Positions 18,957-25,882 of a stretch of 64,000 nucleotides of DNA are shown here, in pieces. How positions within the stretch are numbered: the first letter of the stretch is position 1; every line of letters starts with the position of its first letter. Source of the DNA: Eubacteriaceae bacterium. GTDB taxonomy: Bacteria; Bacillota; Clostridia; Lachnospirales; Lachnospiraceae. The DNA lies in contig CAJSYQ010000003.1 of assembly GCA_910574015.1 (NCBI GenBank), positions 62,001 through 126,000 on the forward strand, in the 5' to 3' direction. The notes under the pieces are model-generated. The model was given only the letters and a program-made list of their open reading frames with translations, was not told the origin of the DNA and did no database searches. Position numbers and translations under genes: made by a program.

Positions 18957-19028
18957 TTGTGTTGTCGGGGGTTCAAATCCTCCCCATCCGGTGAAGGCCG
19001 CATGGTAGCTCAGTGGTAGAGTGCACAA
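18957..19028 (+). ncRNA. Circularly permuted tRNA-like module (YrlA-type tRNA mimic)
   Basis: Reads, in order, as tRNA positions 39-72 then 1-31. TTGTG (39-43), TTGTC variable loop (44-48), T-arm GGGGG-TTCAAAT-CCTCC (49-65), CCATCCG (66-72). A closing loop GTGAAGGC follows, then CGCATGG (1-7), T8 A9, D-arm GCTC-AGTGGTA-GAGT (10-25), G26 and CACAA (27-31). CACAA pairs perfectly with TTGTG. The acceptor pairs 6 of 7 (one C-C mismatch). Tertiary partners are also present: T8-A14, G15-C48, and GG in the D-loop facing TTC in the T-loop. This permuted order is that of the tRNA-like domain of YrlA Y RNAs. No anticodon loop exists; the rest of the RNA leaves from that side. Confidence 0.8.
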
Positions 19029-19069
19029 TATCCGCTCAACATTTTTTGAGCCCGGTAAGACTTTATGTC

Positions 19070-19086
19070 TGCGGTTCGAATCCGCA
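19070..19086 (+). ncRNA. Second T-arm-like hairpin of the rtcB-linked RNA
   Basis: TGCGG-TTCGAAT-CCGCA is a canonical T-arm with 5-bp stem and 7-nt loop. It is preceded directly by a small AGAC/GTCT hairpin, like a long variable arm, and by a GCTCA/TGAGC hairpin with a 7-nt loop, like an anticodon arm. It lacks an acceptor partner: the following CAATAAA does not pair with anything 5' of the D-arm. It is therefore not an ordinary tRNA. Confidence 0.6.
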
Positions 19087-19095
19087 CAATAAAAC

Positions 19096-19370
19096 AATTG
19101 CTTTTATCCTGATTTCGGGGCAGTTCTATGCTCTGTATCCTTCCGGTTACAGAGCAGGAAAGCAGTCCACCGGCTGCCTGAAGCCCGGGGATACCGCAGG
19201 AGGAAAAGGGGAACAGCAGTTCCGGCAGAAAGGAAGAACATCCGGGATCTCCAGCGGGGTCGGAAGACTGCCGCTGGTGGAAAACGGCTGCCGTCCTGTC
19301 CTTCCTCTCAACTAACTGCTAAACCGGGATTCCGCAGAAGGCGGACATGGAAAGCAGGATAAAAGCGATT
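19096..19370 (+). repeat. Long-range inverted repeat closing a ~275-nt RNA domain
   Basis: AATTGCTTTTATCCTG (19096-19111) and CAGGATAAAAGCGATT (19355-19370) can form 16 bp with one G-U pair, enclosing 243 nt that itself holds perfect 7-8-bp hairpins. The right arm ends 23 nt before the slipin start, so folding could affect slipin translation. Confidence 0.7.
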
Positions 19371-19393
19371 ACAAAGCAGAAAGGAGTTTGTCT

Positions 19394-20503
19394 ATGAAAT
19401 ATGTGATAAAGGATAATGAAGCAGCATTTGTAAGTAAGAATGGATGTTTTGAAAAAATGCTTACTGCCGGAACGTATCATTTTTCAAGATTGCTTGGCTA
19501 TGAGGTAGAGATTGAAGAGATGGCAGGGGAGATGGATTATCTGGAGACACCATATCAGGTACTTGCCAGGGACGATACGTTTTCAGCCTCAACCATACAT
19601 AGGGAAATACCAGATGGATCCGTCGGTTTTATCTATGTCAATGGAAAGCTGACATCCTTTGCAAACAGGAAGGAATATACATTCTGGAATGTATATGACA
19701 AGTATGAGATCAAGGTGGTCTCCATGGAAGAGGTGGTGATGGGAACCGGTATAACAAAGCAGATGCTGTCGCTGATTCCGGGAAAATATTACACAGAGGT
19801 GCTCGTGGGAGAAGGAGAAACCGGTCTGGTTTATTTCGATAATATTTTGCAGAAACCGCTGCCAAAGGGGGTATACCGTTTCTGGAACTATCGGTTCAGC
19901 ATAACCAGTCTGGTAATTGACATGAGACAGAAAGAACTGGATATCTCAGGACAGGAGATACTGACAAAGGATAAAATCGGTATCCGGATGAATGTAGCGT
20001 GCCTATATAAAATAAGGGATGCCGTAGACTTCGTTACAACGGTTTCTGATCTGAAAGGCCAGCTCTATGTGGCAGTGCAGCTGGCCATCCGGGAGATTGT
20101 GGGAAATTATAAGCTGGATGAGATTCTGGAGGGGAAGGAACGTATATCAGCAGAGCTCTATGGGGCCTTGAAGGACCGGGAGGGAATGTTTTGTGTGAAC
20201 TTCCTGACTGCCGGGATCAAGGACATTATCCTTCCAGGAGAGATCCGCGAGATCATGAACTCTGTTCTTGTGGCAGAGAAGACCGCCCAGGCGAATGTGA
20301 TATCCCGGAGAGAGGAAGTGGCATCTACCAGATCCCTTCTCAATACCGCAAAGCTGATGGATGAGAATAAGACCTTGTATAAATTGAAGGAACTGGAATA
20401 TCTGGAGAGAATCTGTGAAAAGGTGGGAGAGATCTCTGTTAATGGAAATGCCGGAATCGTGGAGCAGCTGGGGAGGATGATAGAGACGGGTCAGCAGGGC
20501 TAA
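19394..20503 (+). CDS. Slipin / SPFH (band 7) family protein
   Basis: 369-residue SPFH-domain protein with an unusual N-terminal region (MKYVIKDNEAAFVSKNGCFEKMLTAGTYHF) instead of a clear membrane anchor. The band-7 core covers about 150-310 (ISGQEILTKDKIGIRMNVACLYKI...AVQLAIREIVGNYKLDEIL). A helical coiled tail follows (AEKTAQANVISRREEVASTRSLLNTAKLM). Slipins oligomerise on membranes. Slipin genes recur beside rtcB in other bacteria, which supports a shared RNA-repair or stress role, though the biochemical link is unknown. The ATG at 19394 is chosen because AAAGGAG lies 7 nt before it. Confidence 0.88.
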   Translation: MKYVIKDNEAAFVSKNGCFEKMLTAGTYHFSRLLGYEVEIEEMAGEMDYLETPYQVLARDDTFSASTIHREIPDGSVGFIYVNGKLTSFANRKEYTFWNVYDKYEIKVVSMEEVVMGTGITKQMLSLIPGKYYTEVLVGEGETGLVYFDNILQKPLPKGVYRFWNYRFSITSLVIDMRQKELDISGQEILTKDKIGIRMNVACLYKIRDAVDFVTTVSDLKGQLYVAVQLAIREIVGNYKLDEILEGKERISAELYGALKDREGMFCVNFLTAGIKDIILPGEIREIMNSVLVAEKTAQANVISRREEVASTRSLLNTAKLMDENKTLYKLKELEYLERICEKVGEISVNGNAGIVEQLGRMIETGQQG

Positions 20504-20540
20504 AATCATGAGGGATTCAGCTCTTAAGCGGCACCGCATC

Positions 20541-20569
20541 TTGACAGTATCATAAGAATATGATATGAT
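20541..20569 (+). promoter_or_regulatory. Strong promoter with palindromic operator in the spacer
   Basis: TTGACA (20541-20546), 17-nt spacer, TATGAT (20564-20569). The spacer contains a perfect inverted repeat TATCATA-AGAA-TATGATA (20548-20565) that would place a dimeric regulator directly on the promoter. Transcription would start near 20576, only about 9 nt before a terminator-like hairpin. Confidence 0.7.
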
Positions 20570-20584
20570 AACCAGCAGATTGAG

Positions 20585-20644
20585 GGACACCTCAAGAAGG
20601 GGCACACCACCGCGGGTGTGAAACTTCTTGAGGTGTCCTTTTTT
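20585..20644 (+). terminator. Strong terminator hairpin (or short sRNA body) upstream of thiS
   Basis: A perfect 15-bp stem pairs 20585-20599 with 20624-20638. An inner CACACC/GGTGTG hairpin sits in its loop and six T residues follow directly. It can end the rtcB-slipin transcript. It also sits just after the promoter at 20541, so that promoter would yield a ~70-nt RNA unless termination is regulated. thiS starts 45 nt downstream. No TPP riboswitch features are visible. Confidence 0.85.
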
Positions 20645-20689
20645 CTTATAGGAAAGTCTATTATGTGCGGAGCGAAAAGGAGGGTACTT

Positions 20690-20887
20690 ATGGTTACTAT
20701 CAACGGAGAGAACAGGGAGGACTTCAACAATCTCACTGTTGCGGAAATGCTGGACAGGGAAGGCTTTGACAGAAGCCGGATTGCCATTGAGATCAATGGT
20801 GCCATCATCAGCAGGAAACAATATAATGAAACACTGCTGCATTCCGGTGACAGCATCGAGGTGGTGAGTTTTGTGGGCGGAGGCTGA
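20690..20887 (+). CDS. thiS: Sulfur carrier protein ThiS
   Basis: Ubiquitin-like sulfur carrier for thiazole synthesis. The 65-residue protein ends in the obligatory Gly-Gly (VSFVGGG), whose C terminus is thiocarboxylated. A typical beta-grasp pattern is seen (MVTINGEN...IAIEINGAIISRKQY...LHSGDSIEVVSFVGGG). The ATG at 20690 follows AAGGAGGG. Upstream in-frame starts overlap the hairpin region and are rejected. The activating enzyme ThiF is not encoded in this cluster. Confidence 0.95.
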   Translation: MVTINGENREDFNNLTVAEMLDREGFDRSRIAIEINGAIISRKQYNETLLHSGDSIEVVSFVGGG

Positions 20888-20901
20888 TACTATAGTATCA
20901 G
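20884..20901. promoter_or_regulatory. Perfect 18-bp palindrome over the thiS stop codon
   Basis: CTGATACTATAGTATCAG is perfectly symmetrical and overlaps the thiS TGA. Its half-site AGTATCA also occurs at 20546-20552 in the upstream promoter, so both could be bound by one regulator. An RNA hairpin modulating thiS-thiG expression is the alternative. Confidence 0.45.
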
Positions 20902-20938
20902 AGAAGGGCAGCAGAAAAGATAGAGAGGAAGAGAAAAT

Positions 20939-21751
20939 ATGATGCAAAGTGAAGATGACAAATTGATTTTGGGAGGTCATGAATTTTCCTCCCGGTTTAT
21001 TTTAGGATCCGGGAAATATTCACTGGATCTGATCCGGGCCTCCGTAGAGCAGGCCGGAGCGGAGATCATAACGCTGGCGCTGCGCCGTGCCAATCAGGAT
21101 GGCCGTGCCAATATATTGGATTATATTCCAGAAGAGGTCACCCTGCTTCCCAATACATCCGGGGCAAGGAATGCGGACGAGGCAGTGAGGATCGCCCGGC
21201 TCTCAAGAGAAGTTGGATGCGGTGATTTTGTAAAGATCGAGATCATGCGGGATACAAAATATCTTCTGCCGGATAATTCAGAGACAGTGAAAGCGACAGA
21301 GATACTTGCCAAAGAGGGGTTTATTGTAATGCCGTACATGTATCCGGATCTTAATGTGGCGCGGGATCTGCGGGAGGCAGGGGCGGCATCCATTATGCCG
21401 CTGGCAGCTCCGATCGGTTCCAATAAAGGACTATGTACGAAAGAATTTATCCAGATCCTTATTGATGAAATAGATCTTCCCATTATTGTGGATGCCGGGA
21501 TCGGTAAGCCGTCAGAGGCATGTGCTGCTATGGAGATGGGCGCGGCGGCTGTTATGGCGAATACTGGCATTGCCACGGCGGGGGACATTCCAGCTATGGC
21601 TGAGGCATTTAAATTGGCAGTGGAGGCGGGAAGGAAAGCATATCTTGCTGGGACGGGGCGCGTACTGGAACGGGGCGGCAGCGCATCGTCGCCGCTGACC
21701 GGATATATTCAGGATGGAAGTGCGAAGGAGAATTGGATGCATGAAGAATAA
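20939..21751 (+). CDS. thiG: Thiazole synthase ThiG
   Basis: Forms the thiazole phosphate ring from deoxyxylulose phosphate, dehydroglycine and ThiS thiocarboxylate. This is a TIM-barrel of 270 residues. Typical signatures: the N-terminal [21 protein letters not shown], the catalytic lysine strand DFVKIEIM, and the phosphate-binding loops [26 protein letters not shown] and [21 protein letters not shown] (in pieces). ATGs at 20939 and 20942 are equally possible. It overlaps thiH by 11 nt. Confidence 0.96.
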   Translation: MMQSEDDKLILGGHEFSSRFILGSGKYSLDLIRASVEQAGAEIITLALRRANQDGRANILDYIPEEVTLLPNTSGARNADEAVRIARLSREVGCGDFVKIEIMRDTKYLLPDNSETVKATEILAKEGFIVMPYMYPDLNVARDLREAGAASIMPLAAPIGSNKGLCTKEFIQILIDEIDLPIIVDAGIGKPSEACAAMEMGAAAVMANTGIATAGDIPAMAEAFKLAVEAGRKAYLAGTGRVLERGGSASSPLTGYIQDGSAKENWMHEE

Positions 21752-22946
21752 GATCAATGAGAGTATTATGAGTGAATCAGTCCGGGAGGATATGAAAGAG
21801 AAACGCATCGATCATATGACCTATATGGAGGATATGGAGGTGCTGGATTCGGATATTGCAGAACAGGTGCTGAAAGCAATGGATGCCTATGATTACAACA
21901 GGTATACGGAGGAGGACGTCATGCGTGCCATTGAGAGCGAAAACCGGACGCTGGATGATTTTGGAGCTCTTCTTTCTCCTGCGGCGCTGCCTGTTCTGGA
22001 AGAGATGGCACAGATGGCGCAGAAGGAGACGAGAAGGCATTTCGGCAATTCTGTTATCATGTTTACCCCATTGTATATAGCCAATTATTGTGAGAATTAT
22101 TGTATCTACTGTGGGTTTAACTGTCACAATAAGATCCGCCGTGCCAGACTGGATATGGCTGGGATTGAAAGGGAGATGAAAGAGATCAGCAGATCCGGCC
22201 TGCAGGAAATCCTGATCCTGACAGGGGAGAGTCCGAAGATGTCGGATGTGAGATACATTGGAGAGGCGTGCAGGATAGCAAGGAAATACTTTAAGGTTAT
22301 CGGACTGGAGGTGTATCCGGCGGATACAGAGGATTACCGCTGGTGGCATGAATGCGGGGCCGATTATGTCACTGTATTTCAGGAGACCTATAATCCGGAT
22401 AAATATGAGACGCTTCATCTGGCTGGGCGAAAACGCATTTTTCCCTATCGCATCAATGCACAGGAGCGCGCACTAAGGGGAGGTATGAGGGGAGTGGGAT
22501 TTGCCGCACTTCTCGGGCTGGATGATTTTCGCCGGGATGCCTTTGCTGCTGGGACACATGCCTGGCTGCTGCAGAAAAAATATCCTCAGGCCGAGATTGC
22601 TTTTTCCTGTCCGAGACTGCGTCCCATAATCAATAACGACCGGATCAATCCTATGGATGTACAGGAGGCGCAGCTTCTGCAGGTGGTGTGTGCCTATCGT
22701 CTGCTTCTGCCTTTTTCTTCTATTACGATATCCACCCGTGAGTGCAAACGTGTCCGGGACAATCTGATCCAGATTGCGGCCACGAAGATTTCCGCCGGTG
22801 TAGATGTGGGGATCGGGGGACATAGTGGGGAAGAATTAGGTGATGAGCAGTTTGAGATTGATGATACGAGAGATGTGCAGGAAGTATACAGTGATATTCT
22901 GTCTCATGGAATGCAGCCGGTCATGAGCGATTATATTTATGTATAG
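21741..22946 (+). CDS. thiH: 2-iminoacetate synthase ThiH (radical SAM)
   Basis: Radical SAM lyase that cleaves tyrosine to dehydroglycine for thiazole formation, the anaerobic route (instead of ThiO). The cluster motif is C117-x3-C121-x2-C124 (CENYCIYC). It is followed by the ThiH signatures [17 protein letters not shown] and VFQETYNP. The ATG at 21741 has AAGGAG 9 nt upstream and lies inside thiG, so the genes are coupled. The stop overlaps the next gene by 8 nt. Confidence 0.95.
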   Translation: MKNKINESIMSESVREDMKEKRIDHMTYMEDMEVLDSDIAEQVLKAMDAYDYNRYTEEDVMRAIESENRTLDDFGALLSPAALPVLEEMAQMAQKETRRHFGNSVIMFTPLYIANYCENYCIYCGFNCHNKIRRARLDMAGIEREMKEISRSGLQEILILTGESPKMSDVRYIGEACRIARKYFKVIGLEVYPADTEDYRWWHECGADYVTVFQETYNPDKYETLHLAGRKRIFPYRINAQERALRGGMRGVGFAALLGLDDFRRDAFAAGTHAWLLQKKYPQAEIAFSCPRLRPIINNDRINPMDVQEAQLLQVVCAYRLLLPFSSITISTRECKRVRDNLIQIAATKISAGVDVGIGGHSGEELGDEQFEIDDTRDVQEVYSDILSHGMQPVMSDYIYV

Positions 22947-23493
22947 GATAGCAGTGACAAACCGTCATCTCTGCCGGGAAGATTTTCTTGCGCGGATCCG
23001 GAAATTGGCAGAGGATCCCGTCTATGATGCCATTCTTCTCCGGGAGAAGGATTTGACAGAGAAGGAGTACAGAAGCCTTGCGGGAGAGGTGCTGACGGTC
23101 TGTCAGGAAACGGGGAAAAAATGTATTCTACACACCTTCTGTCAGGCGGCTGAGGAATGCGGGCATCCTCTGATCCACCTGCCGCTGCCGCTGTTTCGGA
23201 CATTGGGAAAGGAGGAGAGGGGATTCTTTACAGAAATTGGGACTTCTGTTCATTCCCTGGAGGAGGCGGAGGAGGCAGTGCGGCTGGGAGCAGACTATCT
23301 CACAGCAGGACATATTTTTCCCACGGGCTGTAAGCCGGATCTGCCGCCACGGGGACTGGAATTTATCAAAGAAATATGCAGGAAGGTATCCATTCCTGTT
23401 TATGGGATTGGGGGGATCTGCCGGGAAAATGAACAATTTGTAATGGACCAGGGGGCATGTGGAGTATGTATGATGTCCGAAGCCATGAGATGA
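22939..23493 (+). CDS. thiE: Thiamine phosphate synthase / TenI-like protein
   Basis: ThiE/TenI TIM-barrel of 184 residues, shorter than typical ThiE (about 210). The R-x-K substrate motif (ILLREKDL), GTSVHSLEEAEEAVRLGADYLTAGHIFPTGCK and YGIGGI are present. The usual ThiE GVHLGQ region is replaced by HPLIHLPLPLF. This suggests a TenI-like enzyme (thiazole tautomerase) or a reduced ThiE. Position at the end of thiSGH supports a role in thiazole or thiamine phosphate formation, but which step is uncertain. Confidence 0.8.
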   Translation: MYRIAVTNRHLCREDFLARIRKLAEDPVYDAILLREKDLTEKEYRSLAGEVLTVCQETGKKCILHTFCQAAEECGHPLIHLPLPLFRTLGKEERGFFTEIGTSVHSLEEAEEAVRLGADYLTAGHIFPTGCKPDLPPRGLEFIKEICRKVSIPVYGIGGICRENEQFVMDQGACGVCMMSEAMR

Positions 23494-23570
23494 AAAATAT
23501 TTCACTTAACGGGTGACAGATTGCATATTTTATGGTACTATTTTATCAGACTTTCTGGGAGGAGTTAGGA

Positions 23571-25823
23571 ATGAAAGAATATACAACAGAGTATGGTTTG
23601 ATAGAATACATGCTGACATTACTGCAGACGCTGGATCAGAAGCATACGGATCTGGATCATCTGATGGAGTACGAAAGGAATATGGAGGAAGAAATCTTTG
23701 GCGGTTCGCAGGAACTTCAGATGGCATATGAGGTCATTCGGTTTATGGATGAAATGCCGGGAGGATTCCTTATCTATCATGCAGATGATGCAGAAGAGAT
23801 CATCTATGCCAATAAAGCGCTTCTGCGGATCTTTCAGTGTGATACGATGATGGAATTCCGGGAGCTTACTGGAAATTCCTTTCGCGGCTTTGTGCATCAC
23901 GAGGATCTGAATGCCATTGAGCAGAGTATCCGGGAACAGATTGCAGCCAGCCAGTATGATCTGGATTATGTAGAGTACCGTATTATCAGAAAGGATGGAT
24001 CGATCCGGTGGGTGGATGATTATGGTCATTATATTCACAGCGATGCGGTGGGAGATATTTTTTATGTCTTTATCGGCGATGCTACGGAAAAGAGAAAACG
24101 TGCGCTGCTGGAGAAGGCAAACTGGATGAAGGAAAAGAAGAAAGAAGAACAGAAGATGCAGAAGCTGATGGATGAGATCGAGGTGTATGATCAGGAGAGA
24201 AAACTCATCAACCAGGAGCACCTGCGCAGACTTGAGGTGATCAAGGGGCTCAGTGTCAATTATGAAACCATTTTATATGCGGATCTGGAAACGGATCAGA
24301 TTCTCCCGTATCGTCTGAGCTCAAGAACGAAAGTCCAGTTTGGCGAAAAATACCAGAAACGTTCGTTTCTTTGGTATGTGGAAGATTATGTCAGGACATG
24401 GGTACATCCAGAGGAACAAGAAATTGTTTTGGGAAGGACACTTCCAGAATATATCAAAAAGGAGCTGGAAGAGAATAAGACGTATTATTTTAACTACCGG
24501 ATTCAGGATGAAGATGAGATACAGTATCTTCAGCTTCGGATTGTCAATGTGGGCAGCCCAGACCGAATCTCACAGATTGTACTGGGATACCGGGGGATGG
24601 ATGAAGAGGTTCAGCGTGAGATCGAGCAGAAACAGATGTTAGAAGAGGCGTTAAACAGCGCGAATCTGGCTATTGTAGCAAAAAATACTTTTTTATCTAA
24701 TATGTCGCATGATATGAGGACGCCCTTGAATGCCATATTCGGCTATACGACACTTGCGAGAAAAAGTATTCACGACAGTGGTGCCGTCAGTAACTATCTG
24801 GATAAGATCGAAGAATCCAGCCGTCAGTTTCTGGAGCTTATCGATAAGGTGCTAGAGATTTCCTGGACAGAGGCAAATGATAGCCGGATCACAGAGACCG
24901 AATGCAACCTGAATGATATTTTAGCAGATGTGATCCGGCATCTGGATCCCCAGGCGTCGAAGAAAGAAATCCAGATCAACTTGGATACTGTTTCTCTGGA
25001 GGACAGCAATATTCTGGCTGACAGGGAGAAGCTCCGGCAGATTTTTCTTCATCTTACCGGCAATGCCATAACATATACAAGACCTGGCGGCAATGTCGAT
25101 ATTTCAGTGAAGGAACTGGAAAAACAGATCAATCATTATGCTGTTTATCAGATTCAGGTAAAGGACACCGGTATCGGCATCAGCAAGGAATTTCTTGATC
25201 ATATATTTGAACCATTTGCCAGGGAGAAAAATACGACCTACAGCGGGGTTCATGGCACCGGTGTGGGACTTACCATTGTAAAACATATCGTGGATCTTAT
25301 GGATGGTACGATAGAGGTCTCAAGTGTTGTGGATGAGGGGACTGTATTTACCATTACTCTTCGTCTCAGGATACAGAATAAGCCTATAGAGGAAGCGGCT
25401 GACATGGATGTTATTCTGGATTATATTATGAACCAGACTATTTTACTGGTGGAGGACAATGAGATCAATGTCGAGATTGAAACGGAGATCCTGCAGGGAC
25501 TTGGATTCCAGCTGAAATCTGTCTCGGACGGCAGGATGGCGGTGGATGCGGTGCGCCAGTCTGAGCCGGGGGATTTTGTATTGATCCTGATGGATATACA
25601 GATGCCTGTGATGGACGGCTGGCAGGCAACAAGAGAAATACGCCGGCTGGAAAATGCGGAGCTGGCGGATATACCCATCATTGCCCTGTCAGCAGATGCT
25701 TTTGAGAGTGATGAAAAGAAATCCATACAGTGTGGTATGGATGCCCATCTGACCAAGCCCATCGATATACCGCTGCTGCTGGATACAATGGCCGCGGCTG
25801 TACATGATCACGGGCTGATTTAG
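23571..25823 (+). CDS. Hybrid sensor histidine kinase with PAS and receiver domains
   Basis: Cytoplasmic hybrid kinase of 750 residues; no TM segment is visible. A PAS domain (about 65-175, ending IGDATEKRKRALLEKA) leads into a coiled coil and a second PAS-like region (about 215-345). HisKA carries H380 (NMSHDMRTPLNAI). HATPase_c follows with DTGIGI and GTGVGL. The C-terminal receiver has phospho-acceptor D675 (LILMDIQMPVMDG). The ATG at 23571 follows GGAGG. No output regulator is adjacent, so signalling may pass to a separate HPt or other receiver. The second start at 23532 has no ribosome site. Confidence 0.9.
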   Translation: MKEYTTEYGLIEYMLTLLQTLDQKHTDLDHLMEYERNMEEEIFGGSQELQMAYEVIRFMDEMPGGFLIYHADDAEEIIYANKALLRIFQCDTMMEFRELTGNSFRGFVHHEDLNAIEQSIREQIAASQYDLDYVEYRIIRKDGSIRWVDDYGHYIHSDAVGDIFYVFIGDATEKRKRALLEKANWMKEKKKEEQKMQKLMDEIEVYDQERKLINQEHLRRLEVIKGLSVNYETILYADLETDQILPYRLSSRTKVQFGEKYQKRSFLWYVEDYVRTWVHPEEQEIVLGRTLPEYIKKELEENKTYYFNYRIQDEDEIQYLQLRIVNVGSPDRISQIVLGYRGMDEEVQREIEQKQMLEEALNSANLAIVAKNTFLSNMSHDMRTPLNAIFGYTTLARKSIHDSGAVSNYLDKIEESSRQFLELIDKVLEISWTEANDSRITETECNLNDILADVIRHLDPQASKKEIQINLDTVSLEDSNILADREKLRQIFLHLTGNAITYTRPGGNVDISVKELEKQINHYAVYQIQVKDTGIGISKEFLDHIFEPFAREKNTTYSGVHGTGVGLTIVKHIVDLMDGTIEVSSVVDEGTVFTITLRLRIQNKPIEEAADMDVILDYIMNQTILLVEDNEINVEIETEILQGLGFQLKSVSDGRMAVDAVRQSEPGDFVLILMDIQMPVMDGWQATREIRRLENAELADIPIIALSADAFESDEKKSIQCGMDAHLTKPIDIPLLLDTMAAAVHDHGLI

Positions 25824-25882
25824 GAGAAAGAAAGGCGGAACGGCGCCGATTAACCCGTTAAAATAAGTAAGGAGTGGTTGAA

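Larger units (their letters stand above)
18855..19370 (+). ncRNA. Structured non-coding RNA region between rtcB and slipin
   Basis: The 596-nt gap between rtcB and slipin contains no credible gene but is dense in complementary segments. In order: a GGGCA/TGCCC hairpin near 18860-18884; a GCCGG-CAG/CTG-CCGG hairpin near 18890-18916; CTTAAC/GTTAAG (18934-18950); the permuted tRNA module (18957-19028); GCTCAA/TTGAGC (19034-19051); AGAC/GTCT (19058-19070) abutting a second T-arm (19070-19086). A 16-bp long-range helix (19096-19111 with 19355-19370) then encloses further perfect hairpins: GCTCTGTA/TACAGAGC at 19130-19155 and CCAGCGG/CCGCTGG at 19251-19277. A small GCATCT/AGATGC hairpin at 18813-18830 follows the rtcB stop. 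It could be one RNA or two, probably cotranscribed with rtcB. Confidence 0.7.

Noticed and set aside
18999-19087. An ordinary tRNA gene using the D-arm at 19008 and the T-arm at 19070
   Set aside because: The 5' strand CGCATGG has no pairing partner after the second T-arm (CAATAAA), and 11 extra nt separate D-arm and anticodon-like hairpin. The permuted pairing with the upstream T-arm fits far better.
19013-19315. A 100-codon open frame inside the rtcB-slipin gap
   Set aside because: It begins within the tRNA-like D-arm, has no ribosome site and no recognisable protein, and it runs across strong RNA hairpins.
20504-20689. TPP riboswitch upstream of thiS
   Set aside because: No CTGAGA or ACCTGATCTGG-type conserved segments are present; only a promoter and terminator hairpin are seen.
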